Shown: piece after piece, positions 52,943 through 62,148 of the stretch | How the letters are laid out: each line of letters starts with the position of its first letter | How positions within the stretch are numbered: the first letter of the stretch is position 1 | From: Anaerocolumna sp047777345 | GTDB lineage: Bacteria; Bacillota; Clostridia; Lachnospirales; Lachnospiraceae | Assembly: GCA_047777345.1 (NCBI GenBank) | Contig: JBKEEJ010000001.1 | Location: 62,001-126,000, forward strand | Length of the DNA: 64,000 nt | Direction: 5' to 3' | Program-made: the position numbers and the translations under genes | Notes under the pieces: generated by a model | Seen by the model: the letters and a program-made list of their open reading frames with translations, nothing else | Told to the model about the DNA's origin: nothing | Database searches by the model: none

Positions 52943-53758
52943 ATGATGCGTTCACTGTGGACGGCAGCTTCCGGTATGATTTCACAGCAAACCAATGTTG
53001 ACACAATTTCCAATAATTTGGCTAATATTAATACAACCGGATATAAAAAAGAAACTGCCCAGTTTAAATCTTTGTTATATCAAACCATTCAGGCCAATTC
53101 CACCAATTCGGACGGAAGTGAAAAGCCGGTGGGAATACAGGTCGGACTAGGTGTCAGAACTTCTGCCATCGAATCCCAATATACCCAGGGCGCCTTAAAG
53201 GAAACCGGTAATGATTTTGATTTTGCCATTCAAGGAAACGGATTTTTCCGTGTGCTGACCGGTGATGGTACCATTGCTTATACAAGAAATGGTGCTTTTG
53301 GATTATCCCTAGGAACCAATGGATTTATGTTGGCCACAACGGAAGGGTATCCTGTGCTGGACACAACAGGTGCCCCCATCGTATTGGATGATGATCTTGA
53401 TATGACCAAACTGGTTATTGATGAAAATGGTAACCTTCAGTATCCGGATAATAATGGTAAATTGCAGCCATTGGGAATCCAGATCAGTTTGGTTCAGTTT
53501 AATAATCCTGCCGGTCTTGAAAAAACCTCTGACAGTTTACTGAAAGAAACGGCAGCCTCCGGCGCTCCCAGACTGGAGTCAGAAGATACCGGCTTAAAGA
53601 AGAGCAAAATTAAAAAAGGTTATCTGGAAAGCTCCAATGTGGAGGCAGTAAATGAAATGGTTGATTTAATCGTGGCCCAAAGAGCGTATGAAATGAATTC
53701 CAAAGCCATTAACGCGGCAGACGAAATGCTGCAGCAGGCCAATAACCTTCGCCGATAA
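52943..53758 (+). CDS. flgG: flagellar distal rod protein FlgG (FlhP type)
   Basis: A 271-residue protein starting MMRSLWTAASGMISQQTNVD with SNNLANINTTGYKKE. The C-terminus is SSNVEAVNEMVDLIVAQRAYEMNSK and ends in LQQANNLRR, typical of FlgG. It forms the distal rod. The ribosome site is GAAAGGATG. The gene can also start at ATG 52946. Confidence 0.92.
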   Translation: MMRSLWTAASGMISQQTNVDTISNNLANINTTGYKKETAQFKSLLYQTIQANSTNSDGSEKPVGIQVGLGVRTSAIESQYTQGALKETGNDFDFAIQGNGFFRVLTGDGTIAYTRNGAFGLSLGTNGFMLATTEGYPVLDTTGAPIVLDDDLDMTKLVIDENGNLQYPDNNGKLQPLGIQISLVQFNNPAGLEKTSDSLLKETAASGAPRLESEDTGLKKSKIKKGYLESSNVEAVNEMVDLIVAQRAYEMNSKAINAADEMLQQANNLRR

Positions 53759-53773
53759 TAAGGGGGCACAAAT

Positions 53774-54106
53774 ATGAGTATTATGATTAATAATAATTCC
53801 TTGCTCAGTGCCGCATCAATTTCCTTAAGCAGTGCGGACAGCTCCGGAAAACTGGAGGAAAAGCTAAAGGGCAACCTGGAAAACTCATCCGATGAAGAAT
53901 TAATGGATGTCTGCAAAAGTTTTGAGGCTTATTTAATTGAACAGGTATTTAAAGAAATGAAAAAAACAGTGCCGGAAAGTACGGAAACCAACGAATATAT
54001 GGATTATTTCGGTGATATGTTGTACGAGAAATATGCGGAAGATGTGGCAGAAAGAGGAGATATCGGCATTGCCAGGATGCTGTATGAATCTATGAAAAGA
54101 AACTAG
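53774..54106 (+). CDS. FlgJ-type rod-binding protein
   Basis: A 110-residue protein with the rod-binding domain of FlgJ but no muramidase domain. LMDVCKSFEAYLIEQVFKEMKK and YTDYFGDMLYEKYAEDVAERG-like sequence support this. It lies 15 bp after flgG, as the last gene of the flagellar cluster. Confidence 0.85.
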   Translation: MSIMINNNSLLSAASISLSSADSSGKLEEKLKGNLENSSDEELMDVCKSFEAYLIEQVFKEMKKTVPESTETNEYMDYFGDMLYEKYAEDVAERGDIGIARMLYESMKRN

Positions 54107-54144
54107 TATGTTATACCGCTGTAAATATACATATTATTTATTTT

Positions 54145-54246
54145 GCCTAGAAACAGGAATGTCCCAAATCAGCGCCTTATAGAATCATGGATTCCATATG
54201 AGGAATTGGTGATTGCAGCTGATTTGGGGTATCATTCTTTCTAGGC
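54145..54246. terminator. long imperfect hairpin after the flagellar cluster
   Basis: GCCTAGAAA...CCCAAATCAGC (54145-54173) pairs with GCTGATTTGGGG...TTTCTAGGC (54218-54246). A T-rich stretch follows. It separates the flagellar genes from recD2. Confidence 0.65.
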
Positions 54247-54295
54247 TTTCTTATTACTACAAAGCTGTGGAGCGATAAAGGAGGTGAGAATTAAA

Positions 54296-56518
54296 TTGTC
54301 TGAAACATTGGAAGGCTATGTGGATAAAATTGTGTTTCGTAATGCGGAAAATGGCTATACGGTATTTTCACTGGTTAATGATAATTTGGAAATGACCTGC
54401 GTCGGAACATTTACTTTTATCAGTGAAGGCGAATTTATAAGAGCCACCGGAAATTATACGGCTCATCAGTTATATGGAGAACAATTTCAGGTACAAAGTT
54501 ATGAATTTGTGGAACCGGAGAATTTGGAAGCCATTGAAAGGTATTTGGGGTCCGGAGCAATCAAAGGTGTGGGGACTGCGCTGGCGGCGCGGATTGTAAA
54601 AAAGTTTAAAAAAGACACTTTTCGGATTATTGAAGAGGAACCGGAACGGCTGGCGGAGGTAAAAGGCATAAGTGAGAAAATGGCAAGAGAAATTGCCAGG
54701 CAGTTTGACGATAAAAGAGATATGCGAAATGCCATGCTTTTTTTACAGCAGTATGGGATTTCCACCACTTTGGCGGTTAAAATTTACAAAGAATATGGTG
54801 CAAGAATGTATCAGATCGTAAAAGAAAATCCTTATAAATTGGCTGAAGACATCAGCGGTATCGGTTTTAAACTGGCAGATGAAATAGCAGCCAAAGTAGG
54901 AATCGGATCCAATTCTGACTATCGGATAAAAGCAGGTATTCTCTATGTCCTGCTTCAGGCCAGCGCCGCAGGCCATGTGTACTTGCCTGAGGATGTGCTG
55001 ACTGCAAAAACGGCAGAACTTTTAGGTATTGATGTAAGCCATATTGAACACCATATTATGGACCTGGCTATGGACAGAAAGATAATAATCCGGGAAAGCG
55101 ATGGAACAAAGCAGATTTATGGTGCCAGTTTATTTTATCTCGAACTGAATACTGCCAAGATGCTTTGTGACCTTAATATAAAATATGATTTACCTTTAAC
55201 GGAGATTAACCAAAGATTATCCTTTGTGGAAAAACAGTTTCAGATTGAGTTGGATGAAATGCAGCGTATGGCCGTTATTGAAGCTGCCAGAAACGGAATA
55301 TTAATTATTACCGGAGGGCCGGGTACCGGAAAAACTACCACAATTAATGCTATTATTCGTTTTTTTGAGGCGGAGGGAATGGATATATTGTTAGCCGCAC
55401 CTACCGGGAGAGCCGCCAAGAGAATGACGGAAACTACCGGCTACGAAGCCAGAACCATTCACCGCCTGTTAGAAATATCCAAAATGTCCGGGGACATTGA
55501 CGATAAGGTTATATTTGAAAGGAATGAAAGTAACCCTCTGGAAACGGATGTTATTATAATTGATGAAATGTCCATGGTGGATATCAGTTTAATGCATGCT
55601 TTACTCCGGGCCATTACCGTCGGTACCAGGCTGATTTTAGTTGGTGACGTAAATCAGCTTCCCAGTGTGGGGCCGGGGAATGTGCTGAAAGATATCATTA
55701 ATTCCCATCATTTTAATGTGGTCAAGTTAACAAAAATTTTCAGGCAGGCAAAAGAAAGTGATATTATTGTCAATGCACATAAAATTAATGCCGGCGAACC
55801 GATACGGCTGGATAATAAAAGCAAGGACTTTTTCTTAATAAAGCGGGATAACGTAACAGCCATTATGCAAGTTATCGTAGCCTTAGTAAGGGATAAAATG
55901 CCTAAATATGTAAATGCTACTCCTTATGATATACAGGTATTAACGCCTATGAGGAAGGGAGAATTAGGAGTAGAAAGGTTAAACCAGGTACTTCAGTATT
56001 ATTTAAACCCTCCTTCCAAGGACAAAAAGGAAAAGGAATATCATAATTGTATTTTTCGTGAAGGAGACAAGGTCATGCAGATAAAAAATAATTATCAGCT
56101 GACCTGGGAAATTAAAAGCCGTTACGGGATCACAACGGAAAACGGTTCCGGTGTATTTAACGGAGATATGGGAATTATACGGGAAATTAATTTATTTGCG
56201 GAACAGATGACGATAGAGTTTGATGAAGGCAGAATGGTGGAATATACATTTGGCCAGCTAGACGAACTGGAACTGGCTTATGCCATCACCATTCACAAAT
56301 CTCAGGGAAGCGAATATCCGGCAGTTGTGATGCCTTTACTTACCGGCCCAAGAATGCTTATGAATCGGAACCTTCTTTATACTGCCGTAACAAGAGCAAA
56401 AAACTGTGTAACCATAGTGGGAAGTCAACGTATGGTACAGCTGATGATAGATAACGAAAGTGAGCAGCGCAGGTATTCCAGTCTTGGCGAAAGAATAAAA
56501 GAACTATATAATCAATAA
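54296..56518 (+). CDS. recD2: RecD2-type DNA helicase
   Basis: A roughly 740-residue SF1B helicase of the RecD/TraA family. The N-terminal OB-like and helix-hairpin-helix regions (GSGAIKGVGTALAARIVKKF, VKGISEKMAREIARQ) are followed by Walker A IITGGPGTGKTTT (about residue 340), Walker B VIIIDEMSMVD and the C-terminal YAITIHKSQGSEYP motif. It unwinds DNA 5' to 3' in repair. TTG 54296 is preferred because the GTG at 54284 lies inside the GGAGGTG ribosome site. Confidence 0.93.
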   Translation: MSETLEGYVDKIVFRNAENGYTVFSLVNDNLEMTCVGTFTFISEGEFIRATGNYTAHQLYGEQFQVQSYEFVEPENLEAIERYLGSGAIKGVGTALAARIVKKFKKDTFRIIEEEPERLAEVKGISEKMAREIARQFDDKRDMRNAMLFLQQYGISTTLAVKIYKEYGARMYQIVKENPYKLAEDISGIGFKLADEIAAKVGIGSNSDYRIKAGILYVLLQASAAGHVYLPEDVLTAKTAELLGIDVSHIEHHIMDLAMDRKIIIRESDGTKQIYGASLFYLELNTAKMLCDLNIKYDLPLTEINQRLSFVEKQFQIELDEMQRMAVIEAARNGILIITGGPGTGKTTTINAIIRFFEAEGMDILLAAPTGRAAKRMTETTGYEARTIHRLLEISKMSGDIDDKVIFERNESNPLETDVIIIDEMSMVDISLMHALLRAITVGTRLILVGDVNQLPSVGPGNVLKDIINSHHFNVVKLTKIFRQAKESDIIVNAHKINAGEPIRLDNKSKDFFLIKRDNVTAIMQVIVALVRDKMPKYVNATPYDIQVLTPMRKGELGVERLNQVLQYYLNPPSKDKKEKEYHNCIFREGDKVMQIKNNYQLTWEIKSRYGITTENGSGVFNGDMGIIREINLFAEQMTIEFDEGRMVEYTFGQLDELELAYAITIHKSQGSEYPAVVMPLLTGPRMLMNRNLLYTAVTRAKNCVTIVGSQRMVQLMIDNESEQRRYSSLGERIKELYNQ

Positions 56519-56681
56519 AAAAATACTAGGTGCAAAATATTTGAACCTAGGTTATAATAAACTTATATAAAACATATAAAAGGCAATGCATAGTGGTAAT
56601 ATGAAGATCAAAAGGGTGGAGGCAAGTTAAAATTCTTCATACTAAACTTGTGGCTATAATTGGAAGCGGGAGGAGATTTTT

Positions 56682-57590
56682 ATGAAAAAAATATCGTTAG
56701 TTATTATGGCTGCCGGACTTGGAAGCAGATATGGCGGGATTAAGCAACTAGAACCAGTTGGACCCAGTGGGGAGATCATTATGGATTATTCCATATATGA
56801 TGCCATTAAAGCCGGCTTTAATAAAATTGTATTTATCATAAGAAAAGATTTGGAAAAAGATTTTAAAGAGATAATCGGAAACCGTATTTCTAAAATAATT
56901 GATGTGGAATATGTGTTTCAGGAATTAGACAATATACCGGAAGGATTTCATGTGCCGGCGGATAGAACCAAACCTTGGGGAACTGGCCAGGCTGTGTTAA
57001 GTTGTATAGATGTGATAAAAGAGCCCTTTGCCGTAATTAATGCGGACGATTATTATGGCAAAGAAGCTTTCGTAAAAGTATATGAATTCCTGAATAATTT
57101 GGAATCAGCAAATACAAATAGCTATTGTATGGCAGGTTTTGTTTTAGGCAACACATTAAGTGAAAATGGTACCGTAACACGGGGAGTATGTCAGGTTGAT
57201 GAGAAAGGGTATCTGGTAGATATTGTTGAAACCAGGGAAGTAGAAAAGCAGGGAGATCATGCCGTTGCGTCTGACGGAAAAGGAGGACAAGTTATTCTCG
57301 ATTTAAACCGTGCAGTATCCATGAACATGTGGGGATTTACGCCGGGCCTGTTAAATGAGTTAAAAACCGGATTTGTTACTTTCTTAAAAGAACATGGAAA
57401 TGAATTAAAGTCTGAATATTTACTTCCGGAAGAAGTAGGAAGGCTCATTAAGGAAGGAAAAGCTACCGTACGAGTATTAAAATCAAATGACAAATGGTTT
57501 GGCGTAACTTATAAAGAAGACAGGCAAATGGTAGTTGATTCATTTCGCGCTTTGGTTGATCAGGGAGTATATCCGGAAAAACTATTTTAA
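56682..57590 (+). CDS. sugar-phosphate nucleotidyltransferase
   Basis: A 302-residue cytosolic enzyme of the NTP-transferase family. It has the start LVIMAAGLGSRYGGIKQLEP (nucleotide loop) and NADDYYGKEAF (metal-binding Asp). It activates a sugar phosphate with an NTP for polysaccharide or glycan synthesis. The exact sugar is not evident. It has its own upstream region and ribosome site GGGAGGAG. Confidence 0.85.
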   Translation: MKKISLVIMAAGLGSRYGGIKQLEPVGPSGEIIMDYSIYDAIKAGFNKIVFIIRKDLEKDFKEIIGNRISKIIDVEYVFQELDNIPEGFHVPADRTKPWGTGQAVLSCIDVIKEPFAVINADDYYGKEAFVKVYEFLNNLESANTNSYCMAGFVLGNTLSENGTVTRGVCQVDEKGYLVDIVETREVEKQGDHAVASDGKGGQVILDLNRAVSMNMWGFTPGLLNELKTGFVTFLKEHGNELKSEYLLPEEVGRLIKEGKATVRVLKSNDKWFGVTYKEDRQMVVDSFRALVDQGVYPEKLF

Positions 57591-57694
57591 ATTTTTTGCA
57601 ATTAGGATGTTATTCAAGTTATATTAATTAGTCCAATAAATTCTAAGCTAAACAGTATCAATAAGCCGATATAAATTATAAGAAGGGGAGCATT

Positions 57695-58417
57695 TTGATA
57701 GAGGCATTTGTTGATATATTATATCCAAGAAGATGTCCTGTCTGTGGAGATATAGTAAAGCCAAGAGGTGAGCTTGCATGCCCATCCTGCAGAAAAAAAC
57801 TTACACCCATAGATGAACCTCGATGCAAAAAGTGCAGTAAACCAATAGAATCAGTAGAAAAGGAATATTGCCATGACTGTGAGACAAAAGAATTTCATTA
57901 TGTAAAAGGGTATGCCTTATGGACATATGATTCTTTATTAAAAAAGTCCATAGCTGATTTTAAATTTCATGGAAGAAAAGAATACTGCGACTTTTATATT
58001 GAAGAGATCATAAAACAGTTTGGAGCTGAAATAAAAAGAATAGCTCCGGATGTTTTGGTCCCTGTTCCACTCCATAGAAGTAAGCAGGCACAAAGGGGAT
58101 ATAACCAGGCGGATATTTTGGCCAAAGGAATCGGTGATAGGCTTAATATAGCCGTAATATCCCATCTCCTGAAAAGAAATAAAAAAACCATACCTCAAAA
58201 GCAGTTAAATGACAGAGAAAGGCTTAGAAACTTAGAGAAAGCATTTACTTATTCGAATGAGGAAAGCAGAAAGTTTCCGGGAATTATTCGTAAAGTGTTA
58301 CTTATAGATGACATTTATACCACAGGAAGTACAATTGAGGCCTGCACAAAAGTTTTACTAAGTAATGGTATTGATGAAGTCTATTTTCTAAGTATATGTA
58401 TTGGTAAAGGATTCTAA
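57695..58417 (+). CDS. comFC: ComF-family phosphoribosyltransferase-like protein
   Basis: A 240-residue protein starting at TTG 57695 behind AAGGGGAG. The N-terminal zinc-finger region has CPVCGD, CPSCRK, CKKC and CHDC pairs. The C-terminal PRTase motif is VLLIDDIYTTGSTIEAC. ComFC proteins act in DNA uptake or DNA repair. It is followed by a YvyF-type gene, as in B. subtilis. Confidence 0.92.
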   Translation: MIEAFVDILYPRRCPVCGDIVKPRGELACPSCRKKLTPIDEPRCKKCSKPIESVEKEYCHDCETKEFHYVKGYALWTYDSLLKKSIADFKFHGRKEYCDFYIEEIIKQFGAEIKRIAPDVLVPVPLHRSKQAQRGYNQADILAKGIGDRLNIAVISHLLKRNKKTIPQKQLNDRERLRNLEKAFTYSNEESRKFPGIIRKVLLIDDIYTTGSTIEACTKVLLSNGIDEVYFLSICIGKGF

Positions 58418-58430
58418 GGAGGAAAATAAT

Positions 58431-58868
58431 ATGGATGTACGAAATTGTAGAAGTTGCGGTAAACTGTTTAATTATATCAGCGGACAGCCACCTTTATGTC
58501 ATACTTGTTTGCAGGCACTAGAAGATAAGTTTGCGGCTGTAAAAGAATATATCTATAATCATCCGAAGGCTTCCATTCAGGAAATTGCGGATGATAATGA
58601 CGTATCCATTATGCAGATACAAAAGTGGATCAGAGAAGAAAGGCTTGCCTTTTCTGATGATTCTGTAATTGGCATCGAATGTGAAAATTGTGGTGCCATG
58701 ATTAAAACCGGAAGGTTCTGCAAGGCATGCAAGGAAAAACTGGCCCATAATCTGGGCAGCATATATAAAGAAAAAGAGCCCCGGTCAAAAAGTCAAATAT
58801 TAAAGGATAATCAGAATCCAAAAATGAGATTTTTGGACAGTCAGAACAATAAGGGAAGAAATCTTTAA
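58431..58868 (+). CDS. YvyF-type flagellar protein
   Basis: A 145-residue protein with an N-terminal zinc finger (CRSCGKLF, CHTC), a middle winged-helix-like segment (KASIQEIADDNDVSIMQIQKWI) and a second Cys cluster (CENCGAM, CKACK). This matches the TIGR03826/YvyF family found next to flgM. ATG 58431 lies 9 bp after AAGGAGG, 13 bp after comFC. The basic C-terminus is less conserved. Its precise role in flagellar assembly is uncertain. Confidence 0.83.
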   Translation: MDVRNCRSCGKLFNYISGQPPLCHTCLQALEDKFAAVKEYIYNHPKASIQEIADDNDVSIMQIQKWIREERLAFSDDSVIGIECENCGAMIKTGRFCKACKEKLAHNLGSIYKEKEPRSKSQILKDNQNPKMRFLDSQNNKGRNL

Positions 58869-58903
58869 AATATAAATTAAAAGGAAATGCTGTAAAATAT
58901 GCT

Positions 58904-58976
58904 AAGGGATTGTGATTTACCATAAGTAAGTCATAATCCCTTTTTTGCTTCATAGAAACATCCTATGAAGCAAAAC
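58904..58976. terminator. two successive hairpins between convergent genes
   Basis: AAGGGATT pairs with AATCCCTT (58904-58942) before TTTTTTGC. A second hairpin follows, TTGCTTCATAG / CTATGAAGCAA (58945-58976). They serve yvyF and possibly the opposing cvfB. Confidence 0.8.
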
Positions 58977-59090
58977 CATTCGGGGAATGCACACTTGCGC
59001 GACAGGAAGACTTCTGCCTGTGGTTATTATCTATTTTTATAGTGGGCTTTGAAGGACTCTGATTTTATCAAAAGGGGTTGGAAGCAGCTT

Positions 59091-60032
59091 TTACTTTATT
59101 TCCTTAATGCCTGTATCGGATATGGTAATACGGCCTTCTTTCATAAGCCTTCCGATAGCCCTTTTAAATGCGTTTTTACTTAAGCCGAACTGTTCCCTTA
59201 TAATATCAGAATCTGTTTTATCATGATAGGGCAGGAAACCGCCTGCTTTTTTAAGTCTTTCCAATATTAGGTCAGCGTCAGAATCCATCTGTATATAAGA
59301 CTTTTCCCTGATGCTTAAATCCAGTTTTCCGTCTTCCTTTACCTGGGTAACTCGGGCTTGTACACTGTCGCCTACTTTTAGTTTACAAAAGAGTTCTTTG
59401 GATGGAATCAGGGCACAGTAACGGTTGTCCACTGCGACAAATGCGCCAAAGTTATCTATGATTTCGTAGACAGTTCCTGTAACCCGGTCATCTTTTTTAT
59501 AAGGAGAAGATAGTTCCAGGTAATCATATATTTTCATAGTGGCACATAAACGCTTACTTTTATCAATATAAAGAGCCACAAGGACCTGGTCCCCGGAATG
59601 TACTTTTGCGGTCTGTTCCTTAAAAGGCAGCAGCAGATCCTTGGCCAGTCCCCAATCCAAAAAAGCACCGATCGAAGTTACTTCTTTAACCGGCAAAAGA
59701 GCTATTTTCCCCAGGGTTAGTTTTGGAATGGCAGTGGTTGCAATCGGACGGTCTTCCGAATCCTTGTAGACAAATACCTGAAGACTGTCGCCAAGCTTAA
59801 TATCTTTTGGTACCTGGTTTTTGGGAAGAAGAACTTTGGTGGGATCAGATTCTGTCAAAACTTTGCCGGTATGTTTTTTGGGGGCAGCATAAGGGTTTTT
59901 CCACTGACTTTTTGCAGCCAAACTTCCGGCAGACGGTTCTTCCTTTTTTAAGCTGCCTGGTTCGGCCAGATAAATCCCAAAGTCCGTAATTTTTATTACT
60001 TCCAGTGTTTGTACTTCGCCTAATTTTATCAT
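59091..60032 (-). CDS. cvfB: S1 RNA-binding protein, CvfB family
   Basis: A 313-residue protein starting MIKLGEVQTLEVIKITDFGIYL, with several S1-like OB domains (for example VTGTVYEIIDNFGAFVAVDN and SIGAFLDWGLAKDLLLPFKEQ). It has a C-terminal winged helix (REQFGLSKNAFKRAIGRLMKEGRI). CvfB proteins bind RNA and influence gene expression. It lies 8 bp behind the acyl-ACP thioesterase gene and is probably co-transcribed with it. Confidence 0.88.
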   Translation of the reverse strand: MIKLGEVQTLEVIKITDFGIYLAEPGSLKKEEPSAGSLAAKSQWKNPYAAPKKHTGKVLTESDPTKVLLPKNQVPKDIKLGDSLQVFVYKDSEDRPIATTAIPKLTLGKIALLPVKEVTSIGAFLDWGLAKDLLLPFKEQTAKVHSGDQVLVALYIDKSKRLCATMKIYDYLELSSPYKKDDRVTGTVYEIIDNFGAFVAVDNRYCALIPSKELFCKLKVGDSVQARVTQVKEDGKLDLSIREKSYIQMDSDADLILERLKKAGGFLPYHDKTDSDIIREQFGLSKNAFKRAIGRLMKEGRITISDTGIKEIK

Positions 60033-60040
60033 AAATCCTC

Positions 60041-60745
60041 CTATTGCTTAAATTCAATTATCGTATACGGTTTCCCGGTCTTGTTTGCTAACACCACAGT
60101 ATAAGTATTTTCCGTTTGATTTACCATGGGAATAATGATATCGCCAAGAACGGCAGACATACGGTATTCTGCCCGTAATTCATGTATTTGGTATTTGTCC
60201 GGAAGATATTCTTCCGCCATTTTAATATATTGCCCGTTATTTACATGATTATTGGTATCAATATTGGACCGGGTTACATAAAAATGGGGCAAGGTTTTTA
60301 AATCTTTTGGAATTGCTATTTTACGTGGAGCATAATTCATATCAATTTTCGGGTCCAAACCATAACCTTTTGCCACCTCGTCAGTTACTTTAGCTGGGTG
60401 ATTAGTATCCGTATCCACATAAACCCATATGGAATTGGCGTATGCCTCTACTTTTCCACTGGAATCCTGAATCATAAAATTTCGGTAACCATACATGCTT
60501 TTAAAATCATAAGCCCAGGTGGAAACAGTTATTTCTTCTCCAAGGACAGGAAATCGGTTAACGATTATCTGCCATGCATTCAACAGCCATATACGTTTAT
60601 TTTTCTCCATGTAATCCAGTCCCATACCCACATCTTCCGAATGAAATATACTGCAGTCCTGGAAGTAATTTATAATAGAATACATATCCAGTTTTTTTTC
60701 ATGATCCACTTCGCTGTACCGTACCCGGCTTTTAAAACTGTACAT
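60041..60745 (-). CDS. acyl-ACP thioesterase
   Basis: A 234-residue double-hotdog enzyme. RVRYSEVDHEKKLDMYSIIN, RIWLLNAWQI and VTRSNIDTNNHVNNGQYIKMAEE contain the catalytic Asn-His region of the family. It releases fatty acids from acyl carrier protein. It starts the two-gene minus-strand unit with cvfB. Confidence 0.92.
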   Translation of the reverse strand: MYSFKSRVRYSEVDHEKKLDMYSIINYFQDCSIFHSEDVGMGLDYMEKNKRIWLLNAWQIIVNRFPVLGEEITVSTWAYDFKSMYGYRNFMIQDSSGKVEAYANSIWVYVDTDTNHPAKVTDEVAKGYGLDPKIDMNYAPRKIAIPKDLKTLPHFYVTRSNIDTNNHVNNGQYIKMAEEYLPDKYQIHELRAEYRMSAVLGDIIIPMVNQTENTYTVVLANKTGKPYTIIEFKQ

Positions 60746-60951
60746 ATGATTATCACTCCTGCCTTAAGCATTTATGCTTATGATTATCTTCCTGATTAAC
60801 AGCTAACAGATATTATAACATTATTTTATGGATATTGATACCACTATTATGGACATACTTTTAAGATTATTTCATATTTTTAGTGAAATATATGTACTTT
60901 TAGTATATAATTGTTAATTGAGAGAAAATAATTAACGGAGGTTACAATATT

Positions 60952-61329
60952 ATGAAAAAAGTTATTCGCTCATCCAAAGCACCGGCTGCAATCGGCCCTT
61001 ATTCTCAGGCTATAGAAATAAACAATATGATTTATACATCCGGTATTATTCCGATTAATCCGGAAGATGGCAGTATTGTGGAGGGAGATATTACCGTTCA
61101 GGCTGATCGTGTGCTAAAAAGTTTGTCGGCTCTTTTAGAGGATTGTGGTACCAGTCTGGACAATGTGGTTAAAACCACGGTATTTATTAAGGATATGAAT
61201 GATTTTGCCGCAATGAATCAGGTCTATGCCAGGTATTTTACCAACAATTGCCCTGCCAGGTCTTGTGTAGAAGTTGCCAGGCTTCCGAAAGATGTATTAA
61301 TTGAAATCGAAGCCATTGCTTCTTTATAA
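60952..61329 (+). CDS. ridA: RidA-family imine/enamine deaminase
   Basis: A 125-residue protein beginning MKKVIRSSKAPAAIGPYSQA. CPARSCVEVARLP has the conserved Arg, and LIEIEAIA ends the protein. It hydrolyses reactive enamine or imine intermediates from PLP enzymes. The ribosome site is ACGGAGG. Confidence 0.95.
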   Translation: MKKVIRSSKAPAAIGPYSQAIEINNMIYTSGIIPINPEDGSIVEGDITVQADRVLKSLSALLEDCGTSLDNVVKTTVFIKDMNDFAAMNQVYARYFTNNCPARSCVEVARLPKDVLIEIEAIASL

Positions 61330-61542
61330 TCTTAGCCGGATACCTTTTTTTAGCCGGCAAACCATTTTATCAGTGTCTTCTTTCATTATGGAAAGTCTGG
61401 AACTTGCTATTATTTTGGAGTAACATACTGGATATTTTTTGCTTTCTTTGCTATAATAATAATATTAGGCTATACTATTTAGATTTCATATAAAGCCAGT
61501 TTGTTACTCAATGTTTTTTTGGATTTGAAAGGATGGGTTTTT

Positions 61543-62142
61543 TTGGACTCGATAGACTATTATAATAAGTACGCTAATTTATATTTTGAAAGTACTGTAG
61601 AGTTGAATATGAAAGAAACGTTGGATAAATTTATCTCTTATTTGCCGGAAGGCGCAGAGGTAATGGATTTGGGCTGTGGTTCAGGCAGAGACAGCTTATA
61701 TCTCATAGAAAAAGGATTTGATGTTACCCCGGTGGATGGTTCGAGAGAATTATGTGAACTGGCTTCCATACATATTGGACAGGATGTTCTTTTAATGAAA
61801 TTCTCAGAACTGGATTTTGATGAAGTATTCGACGGAATTTGGGCATGTGCTTCTTTACTACATACTACACCGGATGAATTTGATGAAATTTTCGTTAAAG
61901 TAATAAAATGCTTAAAACCGGGCGGCGTATTATATATGTCCTTTCAATATGGTGAATTTGCTGGTTTTCGCAACGGACGTTATTACCAGGATTTTACCAC
62001 CAAGAAAATGAAAGATGTAATTAGCAAATATCCGGAACTTACTATACTTGAAATCTGGAAGAGTTCAGATGTAAGAAGCGATCGAGAAGACGTAATTTGG
62101 TTAAATGTATTAGTTAAGAAAAATGATGAAGAGCAGGTGTAA
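61543..62142 (+). CDS. SAM-dependent methyltransferase
   Basis: A class I methyltransferase of about 199 residues. VMDLGCGSGRDSLYLIEKGF is motif I and VTPVDGS the acidic loop. GIWACASLLHT and LKPGGVLYMSFQYG follow. TTG 61543 is chosen, nine bases behind AAAGGATGG; TTG 61501 is an alternative. The substrate is unknown. The next gene starts 7 bp later. Confidence 0.85.
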   Translation: MDSIDYYNKYANLYFESTVELNMKETLDKFISYLPEGAEVMDLGCGSGRDSLYLIEKGFDVTPVDGSRELCELASIHIGQDVLLMKFSELDFDEVFDGIWACASLLHTTPDEFDEIFVKVIKCLKPGGVLYMSFQYGEFAGFRNGRYYQDFTTKKMKDVISKYPELTILEIWKSSDVRSDREDVIWLNVLVKKNDEEQV

Positions 62143-62148
62143 AGTTGA

